Part shown: one piece after another, positions 10,122 through 18,995 of the stretch
Layout of the letters: every line of letters begins with the position of its first letter
Numbering within the stretch: the stretch's first letter is position 1
Position numbers and translations under genes: made by a program
NCBI RefSeq assembly: GCF_003946145.1
Contig: NZ_RHOC01000001.1
Span: 186,001 to 250,000, forward strand
Direction of reading: 5' to 3'
Length of the DNA stretch: 64,000 bases
From: Levilactobacillus huananensis
Lineage (GTDB): Bacteria; Bacillota; Bacilli; Lactobacillales; Lactobacillaceae
Notes under the pieces: generated by a model
Told to the model about the DNA's origin: nothing
The model's database searches: none
Seen by the model: the letters and a program-made list of their open reading frames with translations, nothing else

Positions 10122-11030
10122 ATGGATGGAATTATTCCCCTGTATAAAGAACGAGGACTCACCAGCTTCGACTGCGTGGCAAAGCTGCGCCATATTCTGC
10201 ATACCAAGAAAGTGGGTCACAGCGGGACGCTTGACCCTAGCGTTGATGGGGTCCTCCCCATTTGTATCGGCAGTGCGACCAAGGTTGTCCCATACCTCAT
10301 GGGCTCCGGGAAAATTTATCGTGGCACCTTAACCTTGGGTCTGGCCACAACGACCGAGGATTTAGATGGCGACGTGGTCGAACGTCAACCATTGACCAAG
10401 GCTTTTACGGCTGATCAATTGAGTCGGGCTGCCATGGCCTTAACCGGAACCATTCAGCAGACACCGCCGATGTACTCCGCGGTCAAGGTTCGTGGACGCA
10501 AACTTTATGAGTATGCCCGGGCAGGTGAGACGGTAGCGCGGCCGACGCGAACGATTACGGTCACGCGTTTTGATTTGACCACGCCCGGAGACTTTGATGT
10601 CGAGCAGGGTACCCAGACGGTAGCATTTGAGATTGCCTGTTCCAAGGGAACCTATGTGCGAACATTAGCCGTTGACTTGGGACGCCAGCTGGGTGTGCCG
10701 GCCGTTATGGCTTCACTCACGCGGATCAAAAGTGGGGGGTTCACTCTGGACCAGGCCGTCACGTTAGACGAGGTCGCAGCTGCGATGGCCGCTGAGGACT
10801 TATCGTCGATCTTACGGCCAATTGACTATGCTCTGACGCAGTACCCACATGTGGCCCTCTCGGAGCGTCTATGGGGATTGGTTAAGAATGGTGTTTTCCT
10901 CGATCAGGCTCAAGTTGGCAGTACCGAACCGATCGTTGCCCTAAGTTATGCGGGGACAACGAAATGTCTGTATCAATTTTTACCGGAGAAGCAGCAGTAT
11001 AAACCACTCAGAATGTTTGCAGTGGACTAA
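10122..11030 (+). CDS. truB: tRNA pseudouridine(55) synthase TruB
   Basis: Makes pseudouridine 55 in the T-loop of tRNAs. The 302 residues begin MDGIIPLYKERGLTSFD and contain the catalytic Asp motif HSGTLDPSVDGVLPICIG (about residues 32-49), the YSAVKVRGRKLYEYAR block (about 117), and the KGTYVRTLAVDLG motif (about 178). GGAGGAAG precedes the ATG. ribF follows 24 bases downstream, an arrangement conserved across Firmicutes. No convincing promoter was seen between the rbfA terminator and truB, so some readthrough or a weak promoter is likely. Confidence 0.97.
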   Translation: MDGIIPLYKERGLTSFDCVAKLRHILHTKKVGHSGTLDPSVDGVLPICIGSATKVVPYLMGSGKIYRGTLTLGLATTTEDLDGDVVERQPLTKAFTADQLSRAAMALTGTIQQTPPMYSAVKVRGRKLYEYARAGETVARPTRTITVTRFDLTTPGDFDVEQGTQTVAFEIACSKGTYVRTLAVDLGRQLGVPAVMASLTRIKSGGFTLDQAVTLDEVAAAMAAEDLSSILRPIDYALTQYPHVALSERLWGLVKNGVFLDQAQVGSTEPIVALSYAGTTKCLYQFLPEKQQYKPLRMFAVD

Positions 11031-11054
11031 GATTTTTGGAAAGAGGCGTCAAAC

Positions 11055-12005
11055 ATGGAAATTATCCGTATTCACCATCCACTGGACCCACGCCAAATTC
11101 CGGCAGATCCCGTGGTACTTGCGATGGGGTTCTTCGATGGCTTGCATCGGGGACACCAGGCCGTCATTCGACGAGCCAAGGCCTTGGCCCAGGAACGACA
11201 CGTTAAGCTGGCGGTTCTGACCTATGATCATCATCCGGCGATTGTTTACCGAGCATTAACCAGAGATGACCAGAAGTACCTCAGTCCCACCGAACGAAAG
11301 CTCAATCAGCTGGACCGGATGGGCGTTGACCGAGTCTTTCTAGTGAACTATACCGGTGAGTTCTCGGCCCAATCACCTCAGACTTTCGTGGACAACTACT
11401 TGGTGGCGTTTCACACAGTAGTGGCCGTGGCTGGTTTTGACCATACTTATGGCAAGAAGGATGTCGCCACGATGGCGCGTCTGCCCCAGTACGCGCAGGG
11501 ACGTTTTGAGGTTGAAACGGTCGATGAACAGATCAGCAAAGCCGATAAGATTAGCTCAACTCGGATTCGAGCAGCCATGAAGCAAGGCCAAATTGACACG
11601 GTGAATGACCTTCTTGGTTACCTTTATCGGACGACTGGGACGGTGGTGCACGGCGAGGCCCGAGGCCGAACCATTGGATTTCCGACGGCAAATATTCTGA
11701 CGCCTAATGATGAATGGTTACCAGGTATCGGGGTGTACACGGCACGTCTTAAGGTTAGCGCCATTTGGTATCCAGGTATGATGTCCGTGGGACGTAACGA
11801 TACCTTTGGTAACAATCGCCCCGTGACAGTCGAAATGAATCTCCTTGATTTTCAGGGCAACCTTTATGGGGAACCCGTGGAGGTTGAGTGGCATCACCGG
11901 TTGCGTGGTCAGGTTAAATTTGCTGGTGCCGATGAATTGGTCACCCAACTGAAGCAAGATGAGGTTGCCACTCGGGCCTATTTTGCCCAGGTAGCCGCCG
12001 AATAA
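11055..12005 (+). CDS. ribF: Bifunctional riboflavin kinase/FAD synthetase
   Basis: Converts riboflavin to FMN and FMN to FAD. The N-terminal nucleotidyltransferase carries MGFFDGLHRGHQAVIRRA (about residues 24-41) and SSTRIRAAM (about 168). The C-terminal flavokinase domain carries GRTIGFPTANI (about 200) and a VGRNDTFGNNRPVTVEMNLL-type motif with the catalytic Glu. Length, 316 residues, is normal. Co-transcribed with truB. Confidence 0.96.
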   Translation: MEIIRIHHPLDPRQIPADPVVLAMGFFDGLHRGHQAVIRRAKALAQERHVKLAVLTYDHHPAIVYRALTRDDQKYLSPTERKLNQLDRMGVDRVFLVNYTGEFSAQSPQTFVDNYLVAFHTVVAVAGFDHTYGKKDVATMARLPQYAQGRFEVETVDEQISKADKISSTRIRAAMKQGQIDTVNDLLGYLYRTTGTVVHGEARGRTIGFPTANILTPNDEWLPGIGVYTARLKVSAIWYPGMMSVGRNDTFGNNRPVTVEMNLLDFQGNLYGEPVEVEWHHRLRGQVKFAGADELVTQLKQDEVATRAYFAQVAAE

Positions 12006-12012
12006 ACCGAAA

Positions 12013-12039
12013 TTAGCACTTGATCCCACTGATTGCTAA
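12013..12039 (+). promoter_or_regulatory. CIRCE operator (upstream copy)
   Basis: TTAGCACTT, nine bases, then GATTGCTAA. Compared with the CIRCE consensus TTAGCACTC-N9-GAGTGCTAA it has one change in each arm. It is upstream of the -35 box and its centre is 84 bp from the second copy. Confidence 0.8.
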
Positions 12040-12056
12040 AAATCCTACCAGATTTC

Positions 12057-12085
12057 TTGACTTCAAAACCTGGTTTTGCTACATT
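12057..12085 (+). promoter_or_regulatory. Sigma-A promoter of hrcA-grpE-dnaK
   Basis: TTGACT (12057-12062), a 17-base spacer and TACATT (12080-12085). It lies between the two CIRCE operators. Confidence 0.6.
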
Positions 12086-12096
12086 ATATATGTGTC

Positions 12097-12123
12097 TTAG
12101 CACTTGATTAGTTTGAGTGCTAA
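12097..12123 (+). promoter_or_regulatory. CIRCE operator (proximal copy)
   Basis: TTAGCACTT, nine bases, then GAGTGCTAA: one mismatch to the consensus HrcA-binding inverted repeat. It covers the predicted transcript start and lies 17 bases before the hrcA start. Confidence 0.93.
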
Positions 12124-12139
12124 AAAAGGGGTGATTGTG

Positions 12140-13177
12140 ATGCTTTCAGAAAGACAAATGATGATTCTGCGAGCCGTTGTCCGCGACTTCACTAACACAG
12201 GTGTGCCAGTGGGGTCCAAGACATTAGCCAAGCAGTTACCCATCCACGTAAGCTCGGCGACAATTCGTAATGAACTGGCAGCCTTGGAGGAGCAGGGACT
12301 CATCGAGAAGACCCACTCCTCTTCCGGCCGGATTCCTTCTGGTGAAGGCTATCGGTATTACGTTGACCATTTGGTCAAACCAGATCCGTTGCGGCCAAAT
12401 GATATAGATGTGATCCAGTCCTCATTGGGCGGTGATTTTCATAAGATTGACGAAATCATTTCACAATCCGCGACGATCCTGTCAAATCTGACGAGTTACA
12501 CGGCATTTACACTGAAGCCAGAACTTAAGGACAGCCGATTGAGTGGCTTCCGTTTAATCCCATTGGGCAAGCGGCAAGTTATGGCCATCCTGGTTACCGA
12601 CAGCGGTGACGTTGAAAATCAGACGTTTGACGTTAATGAGAAGGTTACCGGTGAACAGTTGGAAGCCGTCGTTCGCTTAATCAACGACCAACTGGTGGGG
12701 TTAACCTTGCCAGAGGTCCTGAAGAAACTTCAGCAGGATATTCCACTGAAGATTGCCAATTATTTGCAGAGTCCCGAGGGGTTCCTCGACATTTTTGGCG
12801 ACGTGCTCACCCGAGCCGCACAGGAGCGCTTCTATGTTGGCGGTCGTTTGAACCTGTTGAACTTCTCACAGGATAGCGACGTCGATTCACTGAAGTCGCT
12901 GTATGCGATGCTCGATAAGACGGATGACATTGCCGATGTCTTGGGGCAGCCCAGTGACAAGATTTCCGTTCGGATTGGGAATGAAATGACCAATGATGCG
13001 CTACGTAACTTCAGTTTGATTACCGCGACTTACGATGTTGACCAACATGGCCAAGGAATGATTGCCATTCTGGGGCCGACGCGGATGCCTTATTCGCGGA
13101 TGCTGGGAATTGTCGGGGCTTTTCGTGAAGAGCTCGCGAAAAAACTACTGGATTATTACCGGTTTTATGACGAGTAA
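12140..13177 (+). CDS. hrcA: Heat-inducible transcription repressor HrcA
   Basis: Represses class I heat-shock genes by binding CIRCE. The 345-residue protein starts at the ATG at 12140 ([17 protein letters not shown]), preceded by AAAGGGGTGATT. The longer upstream frame would run into the operator and is rejected. The winged helix contains [20 protein letters not shown] and [20 protein letters not shown] (within about residues 25-75). The GAF-like dimerisation domain occupies the rest. It is autoregulated through the two CIRCE sites. Confidence 0.97.
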   Translation: MLSERQMMILRAVVRDFTNTGVPVGSKTLAKQLPIHVSSATIRNELAALEEQGLIEKTHSSSGRIPSGEGYRYYVDHLVKPDPLRPNDIDVIQSSLGGDFHKIDEIISQSATILSNLTSYTAFTLKPELKDSRLSGFRLIPLGKRQVMAILVTDSGDVENQTFDVNEKVTGEQLEAVVRLINDQLVGLTLPEVLKKLQQDIPLKIANYLQSPEGFLDIFGDVLTRAAQERFYVGGRLNLLNFSQDSDVDSLKSLYAMLDKTDDIADVLGQPSDKISVRIGNEMTNDALRNFSLITATYDVDQHGQGMIAILGPTRMPYSRMLGIVGAFREELAKKLLDYYRFYDE

Positions 13178-13197
13178 AGAAAGGGAGGTTTTTTATC

Positions 13198-13776
13198 GTG
13201 GCTGACAAGCAACAACCGTCCACAGATGACCAAACCGCGGCAAAGGCCGCCAAGAAAGCAACGGATGCACCTAAGCAAGCAAAAGCTGAGACTGTAAAGC
13301 CTAAGCCAAAACTTGTTGCTAGTGCTGAAGAAGTCGCCAAGCTTAACAAGCGCGCCGATGACTTCGAAGACAAGTACCTTCGTGCCGAAGCTGAAGTGCA
13401 GAATGTTCAGGCACGCTTTCAAAAAGAACAGGCAACCTTGATCAAGTATGACGGGCAACAGCTCGCCAAAGATATCTTGCCTGTGATTGATAACTTGGAA
13501 CGTGCCTTGGCCGTTGAGACCAGTGATGAGGCTGGTGAACAGCTGAAGAAGGGTGTCCAGATGACCTATGATCATTTGGAAGATGCTTTGAAGCGAAACC
13601 ACGTCACCGAAATTGCCGCACTTGGCCAGAAGTTTGACCCAACGCAACACCAAGCCGTTCAATCGGTTCCGGTTGAAAAAGGTCAGTCGGCCGATACAGT
13701 GGTCAACGTGCTTCAAAAGGGTTACCAGTTAAAGGACCGGGTTCTCCGGCCCGCCATGGTTGTCGTGGCACAATAA
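13198..13776 (+). CDS. grpE: Nucleotide exchange factor GrpE
   Basis: Releases ADP from DnaK in the chaperone cycle. The GTG at 13198 follows GGGAGG. The 192 residues comprise a disordered Ala/Lys/Gln-rich N-terminus (about 1-45), a long coiled coil with [19 protein letters not shown] (about 60), and the C-terminal beta domain with FDPTQHQAV and [18 protein letters not shown]. It lies 20 bases after hrcA with no CIRCE in between, so it is expressed from the hrcA promoter. Confidence 0.96.
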   Translation: MADKQQPSTDDQTAAKAAKKATDAPKQAKAETVKPKPKLVASAEEVAKLNKRADDFEDKYLRAEAEVQNVQARFQKEQATLIKYDGQQLAKDILPVIDNLERALAVETSDEAGEQLKKGVQMTYDHLEDALKRNHVTEIAALGQKFDPTQHQAVQSVPVEKGQSADTVVNVLQKGYQLKDRVLRPAMVVVAQ

Positions 13777-13814
13777 TTTGCAAACAAAAAACTTAAAAAA
13801 AGAGGGAATTTTTG

Positions 13815-15689
13815 ATGGCAAGTAACAAGATTATCGGGATTGACTTAGGGACGACCAACTCAGCCGTTGCCGTTCTTGAAGGTAGTACCCCTAAGATTAT
13901 CGCAAATAAAGAAGGCGCTCGGACGACGCCATCTGTTGTCGCATTTAAAGATGGCGAAACGCAGGTTGGTGAAGTTGCTAAGCGCCAAGCCATCACAAAC
14001 CCGAACACCATTTCATCTATCAAGAGTCACATGGGTGAAGCAGGTTACAAGGTTTCCGTTGATGGAAAGGATTACACGCCACAACAAATCTCTGCAATGA
14101 TTTTACAACACTTGAAGGCCTTCGCTGAAGACTACATTGGTGACACGGTTGACAAGGCCGTTATCACGGTGCCAGCTTACTTTAACGATGCGCAGCGTCA
14201 AGCGACTAAGGATGCCGGTAAGATTGCTGGCTTAAACGTTGAACGGATCATTAACGAACCTACGGCTGCTGCCTTGGCTTACGGCTTAGATAAGCAGGAC
14301 AAGGATGAAAAGATCATGGTCTACGACCTTGGTGGTGGGACTTTCGATGTTTCCGTTCTTGACTTGGGTGATGGTGTCTTTGACGTTCTCTCAACGAACG
14401 GTGACACGCACTTAGGTGGGGACGACTTCGACAAGAAGATCATGGACTGGTTAGTTGATGACTTCAAGCAAGAAAACGGCGTTGACTTGTCCAAGGACAA
14501 GATGGCCTTACAACGTTTAAAGGATGCTGCCGAAAAGGCTAAGAAGGACCTCTCTGGGGTTACCGAAGCACAAATCAGCTTGCCATTTATCTCTGCTGGC
14601 GACAATGGTCCACTGCACTTACAGAAGTCATTGAGCCGTGCTAAGTTCAACGAATTGACGGCCGACCTGGTTGAAAAGACGCGGATCCCTGTTGAAAATG
14701 CGTTGAAGGATGCTGACTTGAAGGCTGGCGACATTGATGTCGTTATCTTAAACGGTGGGTCCACTCGGATTCCAGCCGTTCAAGAAGCCGTTGAAAAGTG
14801 GACGGGTAAGGAATCCAACCATTCCATCAACCCTGATGAAGCTGTTGCTTTAGGGGCTGCTGTTCAAGGTGGGGTTATCACCGGTGATGTTAAGGACGTT
14901 GTGTTACTTGATGTGACGCCATTATCCTTAGGTATCGAAACCATGGGTGGGGTCTTCACGAAGTTGATTGACCGTAACACCACGATTCCTACCAGCAAGT
15001 CTCAAGTCTTCTCAACCGCTGCTGATAACCAACCAGCCGTTGATATCCACGTCTTACAAGGTGAACGGCCAATGGCTGCTGACAACAAGACGTTGGGTAA
15101 CTTCCAACTTGCCGACATTCCAGCTGCACCACGTGGGGTTCCTCAAATCCAAGTGACGTTTGATATCGATAAGAACGGGATCGTTAACGTTTCTGCTAAG
15201 GATATGGGAACGAACAAGGAACAAAAGATTACCATCAAGAGTTCCGGTGGTTTATCCGACGAAGAAATCGATAAGATGATGAAGGAAGCTAAGGAAAACG
15301 AAGCTGCCGACAAGAAGCGTAAGGAAGAAGTCGACACCAAGAACGAAGTCGATCAATTGCTCTTCCAGACTGATAAGACGTTGAAGGACGTTAAGGGTAA
15401 GGTTTCAGATGATGAAATCAAGAAGGCTGAAGACGCTCGCGATGCCTTAAAGAAGGCCCAAGAAGCCAACAACTTGGATGACATGAAGACCAAGAAGGAT
15501 GACCTGACTAAGATTATCCAGGACCTCTCCGTCAAGTTGTATCAACAAGCCCAACAAGCACAAGGTGACGCTGCTGGCGCCGGTCAAGCTGCTGGTGCTG
15601 ATGGTGCCAAGACCGATGGTAAAGACGGTGACACTGTCGATGGTGACTTCCACGAAGTTCACGACGACGATGACCAAGACAAGAAGTAA
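13815..15689 (+). CDS. dnaK: Molecular chaperone DnaK (Hsp70)
   Basis: ATP-dependent chaperone working with DnaJ and GrpE. It starts at the ATG at 13815; the adjoining TTG at 13812 is less likely. Motifs: phosphate-1 [16 protein letters not shown] (about residue 7), phosphate-2 [14 protein letters not shown] (about 170), the adenosine motif [13 protein letters not shown] (about 312), and the linker [18 protein letters not shown] (about 362). The 624 residues lack the extra N-terminal loop of proteobacterial Hsp70, which is typical of Gram-positives. The tail is Ala/Gly/Asp-rich. Confidence 0.98.
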   Translation: MASNKIIGIDLGTTNSAVAVLEGSTPKIIANKEGARTTPSVVAFKDGETQVGEVAKRQAITNPNTISSIKSHMGEAGYKVSVDGKDYTPQQISAMILQHLKAFAEDYIGDTVDKAVITVPAYFNDAQRQATKDAGKIAGLNVERIINEPTAAALAYGLDKQDKDEKIMVYDLGGGTFDVSVLDLGDGVFDVLSTNGDTHLGGDDFDKKIMDWLVDDFKQENGVDLSKDKMALQRLKDAAEKAKKDLSGVTEAQISLPFISAGDNGPLHLQKSLSRAKFNELTADLVEKTRIPVENALKDADLKAGDIDVVILNGGSTRIPAVQEAVEKWTGKESNHSINPDEAVALGAAVQGGVITGDVKDVVLLDVTPLSLGIETMGGVFTKLIDRNTTIPTSKSQVFSTAADNQPAVDIHVLQGERPMAADNKTLGNFQLADIPAAPRGVPQIQVTFDIDKNGIVNVSAKDMGTNKEQKITIKSSGGLSDEEIDKMMKEAKENEAADKKRKEEVDTKNEVDQLLFQTDKTLKDVKGKVSDDEIKKAEDARDALKKAQEANNLDDMKTKKDDLTKIIQDLSVKLYQQAQQAQGDAAGAGQAAGADGAKTDGKDGDTVDGDFHEVHDDDDQDKK

Positions 15690-15718
15690 GGTCAGCTGTT
15701 AAGTTGTCAATAATCGGG

Positions 15719-15756
15719 CAAAAAGTCAGAGTCCGCTGGGCTTTGGCTTTTTGTTT
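15719..15756 (+). terminator. Terminator between dnaK and dnaJ
   Basis: A 13-pair stem (CAAAAAGTCAGAG against CTTTGGCTTTTTG, two wobble pairs) with a 9-nt loop is followed by TTT. A possible dnaJ promoter, TTGGCT-17-TATTCT, begins inside the right arm, so dnaJ may be partly uncoupled from dnaK. Confidence 0.55.
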
Positions 15757-15813
15757 CGAGTATGCTATTCTTACTAGTAGCGAAAATTTTCGGAATTGAT
15801 TGGGAGGAAAACG

Positions 15814-16959
15814 ATGGCGCAAACGGACTTTTATGGCGTATTAGGTGTCTCCAAGGATGCTAGCCAAGATGAAATTAAGAAAGCCTATCGTAAGTTATCA
15901 AAGAAGTATCATCCAGATTTAAACAAGGCCCCGGATGCGGCGGACAAGTTTAAGGAAGTTCAAGATGCTTACGATGTTTTAGGCGATAAGGACAAACGAG
16001 CTAATTACGATCAGTACGGTTCTGCCGATGGTCCCCAAGGATTTGGTGGCTTCGGTGGCGGCGATGCTGGTGGTTTCGGCGGCTTTGGTGGTGGCGCCGG
16101 TGACTTTAGCGACATCTTTAGCCAAATGTTTGGCGGCGGTGCCCAACGAAATCCCAACGCGCCTCGTCCGGGTCGTGACCTGCAGTACCAGATGGACTTG
16201 AAGTTTGAAGAGGCCATTTTTGGGAAGAAGACCAAGATCAAGTACACGCGTGAAGCTCAGTGTCACACCTGTGGTGGTAATGGTGCTAAGCCAGGCACGT
16301 CACCTGAGACTTGTCATCAATGTGGCGGTTCCGGTTACGTGACGACTGAGACTAACACGCCATTAGGGCGGATGCGTCGCCAGCAACCATGTCCTGTTTG
16401 TCATGGGACGGGTCAAGAAATTAAGGAGAAGTGTCCAACCTGTGGTGGATCTGGCCATGAAGAAGAAAAGCACGAAGTTGAAGTTACAATTCCAGCCGGA
16501 GTTGATGACGGTCAACAAATGCGGTTACAAGGTCAGGGTGAAGCCGGTCAAAACGGTGGCCCTTATGGGGATCTCTTCATTATCTTTGAAGTGACGCCTA
16601 GCAAGGACTTCCGGCGTGATGGCACTGAGATCTTCTTTGATCAACCCATTTCCTTCGTCCAAGCGGCAATGGGTGATGACGTGACGGTGAAGACCGTCCA
16701 CGGCGATGTGAAGTTGAAGGTGCCTGCTGGTACTCAGGGTGGCACCATCTTCCGGCTACGTGGCAAGGGTGCCCCTCGTTTGCGTGGTAACGGCAATGGT
16801 GATGAACATGTCACGATCAAAGTCTTAACCCCTAAGAACTTAAATAAGGGACAACGGGATGCCTTACGTGACTTTGCCAAGGCTAGTGGTGAAAGTGTTT
16901 CCGGCTCGGGCAAAGGTAACTTATTTAACAAAATGAGAGACAAATTTAATGAGAATTAG
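15814..16959 (+). CDS. dnaJ: Chaperone protein DnaJ (Hsp40)
   Basis: Co-chaperone that stimulates the DnaK ATPase. It starts at the ATG at 15814, seven bases after GGGAGG. The J domain ([23 protein letters not shown] in KYHPDLNK) occupies residues 1-70. It is followed by a Gly/Phe-rich linker, four CxxCxGxG zinc repeats ([32 protein letters not shown]), and the C-terminal substrate-binding domains. Length, 381 residues, is normal. Confidence 0.98.
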   Translation: MAQTDFYGVLGVSKDASQDEIKKAYRKLSKKYHPDLNKAPDAADKFKEVQDAYDVLGDKDKRANYDQYGSADGPQGFGGFGGGDAGGFGGFGGGAGDFSDIFSQMFGGGAQRNPNAPRPGRDLQYQMDLKFEEAIFGKKTKIKYTREAQCHTCGGNGAKPGTSPETCHQCGGSGYVTTETNTPLGRMRRQQPCPVCHGTGQEIKEKCPTCGGSGHEEEKHEVEVTIPAGVDDGQQMRLQGQGEAGQNGGPYGDLFIIFEVTPSKDFRRDGTEIFFDQPISFVQAAMGDDVTVKTVHGDVKLKVPAGTQGGTIFRLRGKGAPRLRGNGNGDEHVTIKVLTPKNLNKGQRDALRDFAKASGESVSGSGKGNLFNKMRDKFNEN

Positions 16960-16994
16960 TTATGGGGCCAACTTGCTCAAATAGCTAATCTATC

Positions 16995-17026
16995 AAGGCC
17001 GCTGAAGGTTTTCGGCGGCCTTTTTT
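16995..17026 (+). terminator. Intrinsic terminator after dnaJ
   Basis: AAGGCCGCTGAA pairs with TTCGGCGGCCTT and is followed by a run of T, 35 bases after the dnaJ stop. Confidence 0.88.
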
Positions 17027-17091
17027 GTGCCCAAACAATTACATCAAAAATTATGAAAGAAAAAGAAAGTGTTAAGCTTGAGTAGTGTTGA

Positions 17092-17120
17092 TTGCAATCC
17101 GGTTTTGGCAATGCTAATCT
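17092..17120 (+). promoter_or_regulatory. Sigma-A promoter of the dlt operon
   Basis: TTGCAA (17092-17097), a 17-base spacer and TAATCT (17115-17120) with an upstream TG (extended -10). It predicts a transcript start near 17127. Confidence 0.6.
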
Positions 17121-17126
17121 CAAAAC

Positions 17127-17260
17127 ATAAGGAACGTGGCGGAGCCACGGAATTCCTCCCTGTGCAGCTTGGATTCGTCGGGGAAAAGACAGGTTGTATG
17201 GGTGCGAACGGAAGCTGATTTGGGGGACGAATCAATCAGCAGAACCTGGGGGTGAGTTTC
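17127..17260 (+). ncRNA. Structured dlt leader RNA, possible cis-regulator
   Basis: This untranslated leader of about 134 nt in front of dltX holds several complementary segments. There is a perfect hairpin CGTGGC-GGA-GCCACG (17135-17149). GATTCGTC (17172-17179) pairs with GACGAATC (17226-17233). The second of these lies in the loop of GCTGATT/AATCAGC (17214-17220 and 17234-17240), which makes a pseudoknot. CAGGTT (about 17190) can pair with AACCTG next to the ribosome-binding site. CAGCTT/AAGCTG (17165-17170 and 17212-17217) would form an alternative fold. I do not recognise a known RNA family; the regulatory role is inference. Confidence 0.45.
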
Positions 17261-17410
17261 ATGAGAGCAAAGTGGCTGGCGTTTTGGCATCAGCCAGTGG
17301 TCGCCTTTATTGGCTGGACAGCGTTTTACTTTGTTATTTTGATGGTACTAGTTTATTTATATGGGTATAGTGGGTTAAATAATTCCACGTTTATCTATAA
17401 CGAATTCTAA
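17261..17410 (+). CDS. dltX: D-alanylation-associated small membrane protein DltX
   Basis: A 49-residue protein found immediately upstream of dltA in most Gram-positive dlt operons. It has one membrane helix (about residues 12-36) and the conserved C-terminal end STFIYNEF. DltX-type peptides are required for D-alanylation and are thought to act with DltB at the membrane, where the C-terminal motif takes part in D-Ala transfer. The ATG follows CTGGGGGTGAG. It begins directly after the structured leader, so any leader control would act on its translation first. Confidence 0.93.
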   Translation: MRAKWLAFWHQPVVAFIGWTAFYFVILMVLVYLYGYSGLNNSTFIYNEF

Positions 17411-17465
17411 TCGTTTGGGGTCAACCGACTAGATTAGATAGAAATTCTATTGGGGGGGATATAGA

Positions 17466-18995
17466 ATGATTGAAAATATGATTACAACTATTGACCATTT
17501 TGGTCAAGTCGATCCCAACCGGATCGCTTATGATTACCTGGGTCAAACCAACACTTATGGTGAGCTGAAGAGTCGTTCGGACGCTCTCGCTGCACATTTA
17601 GACGCCATGCAGTTACCGGCAAAGGCTCCCATCTTAGTTTATGGGGGACAAACCTTTAACATGCTGGCGACTTTTTTAGGCATTGTGAAGAGTGGTCACG
17701 CCTATGCACCGATTGACACGCATTCACCATTAGAACGAGTTACGACGATCAATGAAATTGCACAGCCCGCAGCGGCCATTGCCGTTGAGGCCTTACCAAC
17801 TACACTTGGGTCAACGCCGGTGATTACGCCGGATGCCCTAGACAACATTTTCAATGGTCCCGTTGTGGATTACCAAGTCGATCACGCCGTTGCAGGGGAT
17901 GATAACTACTACATCATCTTTACCTCCGGGACGACTGGGAAGCCCAAGGGGGTTCAGATTTCACATACGAATCTTTTGAGCTATGTTAACTGGATGTTGA
18001 GCACGGACTTCGCGTTACCTGACGCGCCTAGGACGCTGTCACAAGCGCCATACTCATTCGACCTATCTGTTATGGACTGGGGGCCAACCTTGGCTGCTGG
18101 TGGGACGTTGGTAGCATTACCTAAGCAGATTACGGATAATTTCCGTCAGCTCTTTGAAACCTTGCCAACGATGGACCTGAACGTCTGGGTTTCCACACCG
18201 TCCTTTATGGATATTTGCTTGTTGGAGCCCACTTTTGATGCCGAACATTATCCACATCTTAGCCGGTTCCTGTTCTGTGGGGAAGAATTAACCCACGGAA
18301 CCGCGCAGACGCTGTTGGATCGATTCCCAAGTGCGCGGATCTTCAACACCTATGGCCCAACCGAAACGACGGTTGCCGTCACCCAGGTTGAGATTACCGC
18401 AGAACTTTTGGCAGATAATCCTCGATTGCCAATCGGGTACGCCAAGCCAGACACCACGATTACCGTGGTCGATGACGAGTTGAACCCGGTTCCTGCTGGC
18501 ACAGAGGGTGAACTGCTAATTAGTGGGCCATCAATGTCTAAGGGTTACCTCAACAACCCGGAAAAGACGGCAAAGGCCTTTGTGACCAGCGATGGTCATG
18601 AAGTCTACCGTTCGGGTGACCTAGGAGTTCAACTGACTAACGGGCTTATCATGTACCGTGGTCGGACGGACTTCCAGATCAAGCTTCATGGTTATCGGAT
18701 CGAACTTGAAGAAGTCAATCACTACTTGACGCAAGAGGCGCACATTCAGGTAGGGGTTGCCGTTCCTCGGTATGACCGAAACCACAAGGTGAGCCAACTG
18801 ATTGCGTGGATTGTCCCGAGCAGTTCGGATTTCGCCAACGAATTGGCGCTTACGAAGGCCATTAAAGAAAACTTACAAGGTGGCGACATGATGGAATATA
18901 TGATCCCACAGCGATTCGTGTATAAGGAAAGCCTGCCGATGACTCCCAACGGCAAGGTTGATATCAAATCAATTATCGCTGAGGTCAATCAATAA
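17466..18995 (+). CDS. dltA: D-alanine--poly(phosphoribitol) ligase DltA
   Basis: Activates D-alanine with ATP and loads it onto the carrier DltC. It is an ANL-superfamily adenylation enzyme of 509 residues with core A3 IIFTSGTTGKPKGVQISH (about residue 150), A5 NTYGPTETTVAVT (about 295), A8 YRGRTDFQIKLHGYRIELEE (about 394) and the C-terminal catalytic Lys in MTPNGKVD (about 495). The ATG follows a G-rich site, with a second in-frame ATG five codons later. The stop overlaps the dltB start by one base. Confidence 0.97.
   Translation: MIENMITTIDHFGQVDPNRIAYDYLGQTNTYGELKSRSDALAAHLDAMQLPAKAPILVYGGQTFNMLATFLGIVKSGHAYAPIDTHSPLERVTTINEIAQPAAAIAVEALPTTLGSTPVITPDALDNIFNGPVVDYQVDHAVAGDDNYYIIFTSGTTGKPKGVQISHTNLLSYVNWMLSTDFALPDAPRTLSQAPYSFDLSVMDWGPTLAAGGTLVALPKQITDNFRQLFETLPTMDLNVWVSTPSFMDICLLEPTFDAEHYPHLSRFLFCGEELTHGTAQTLLDRFPSARIFNTYGPTETTVAVTQVEITAELLADNPRLPIGYAKPDTTITVVDDELNPVPAGTEGELLISGPSMSKGYLNNPEKTAKAFVTSDGHEVYRSGDLGVQLTNGLIMYRGRTDFQIKLHGYRIELEEVNHYLTQEAHIQVGVAVPRYDRNHKVSQLIAWIVPSSSDFANELALTKAIKENLQGGDMMEYMIPQRFVYKESLPMTPNGKVDIKSIIAEVNQ

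Noticed and set aside
12104-12139. Upstream start for HrcA inside the CIRCE operator
   Set aside because: It would add residues encoded by the operator itself; the ATG at 12140 has a ribosome site and matches the family N-terminus.
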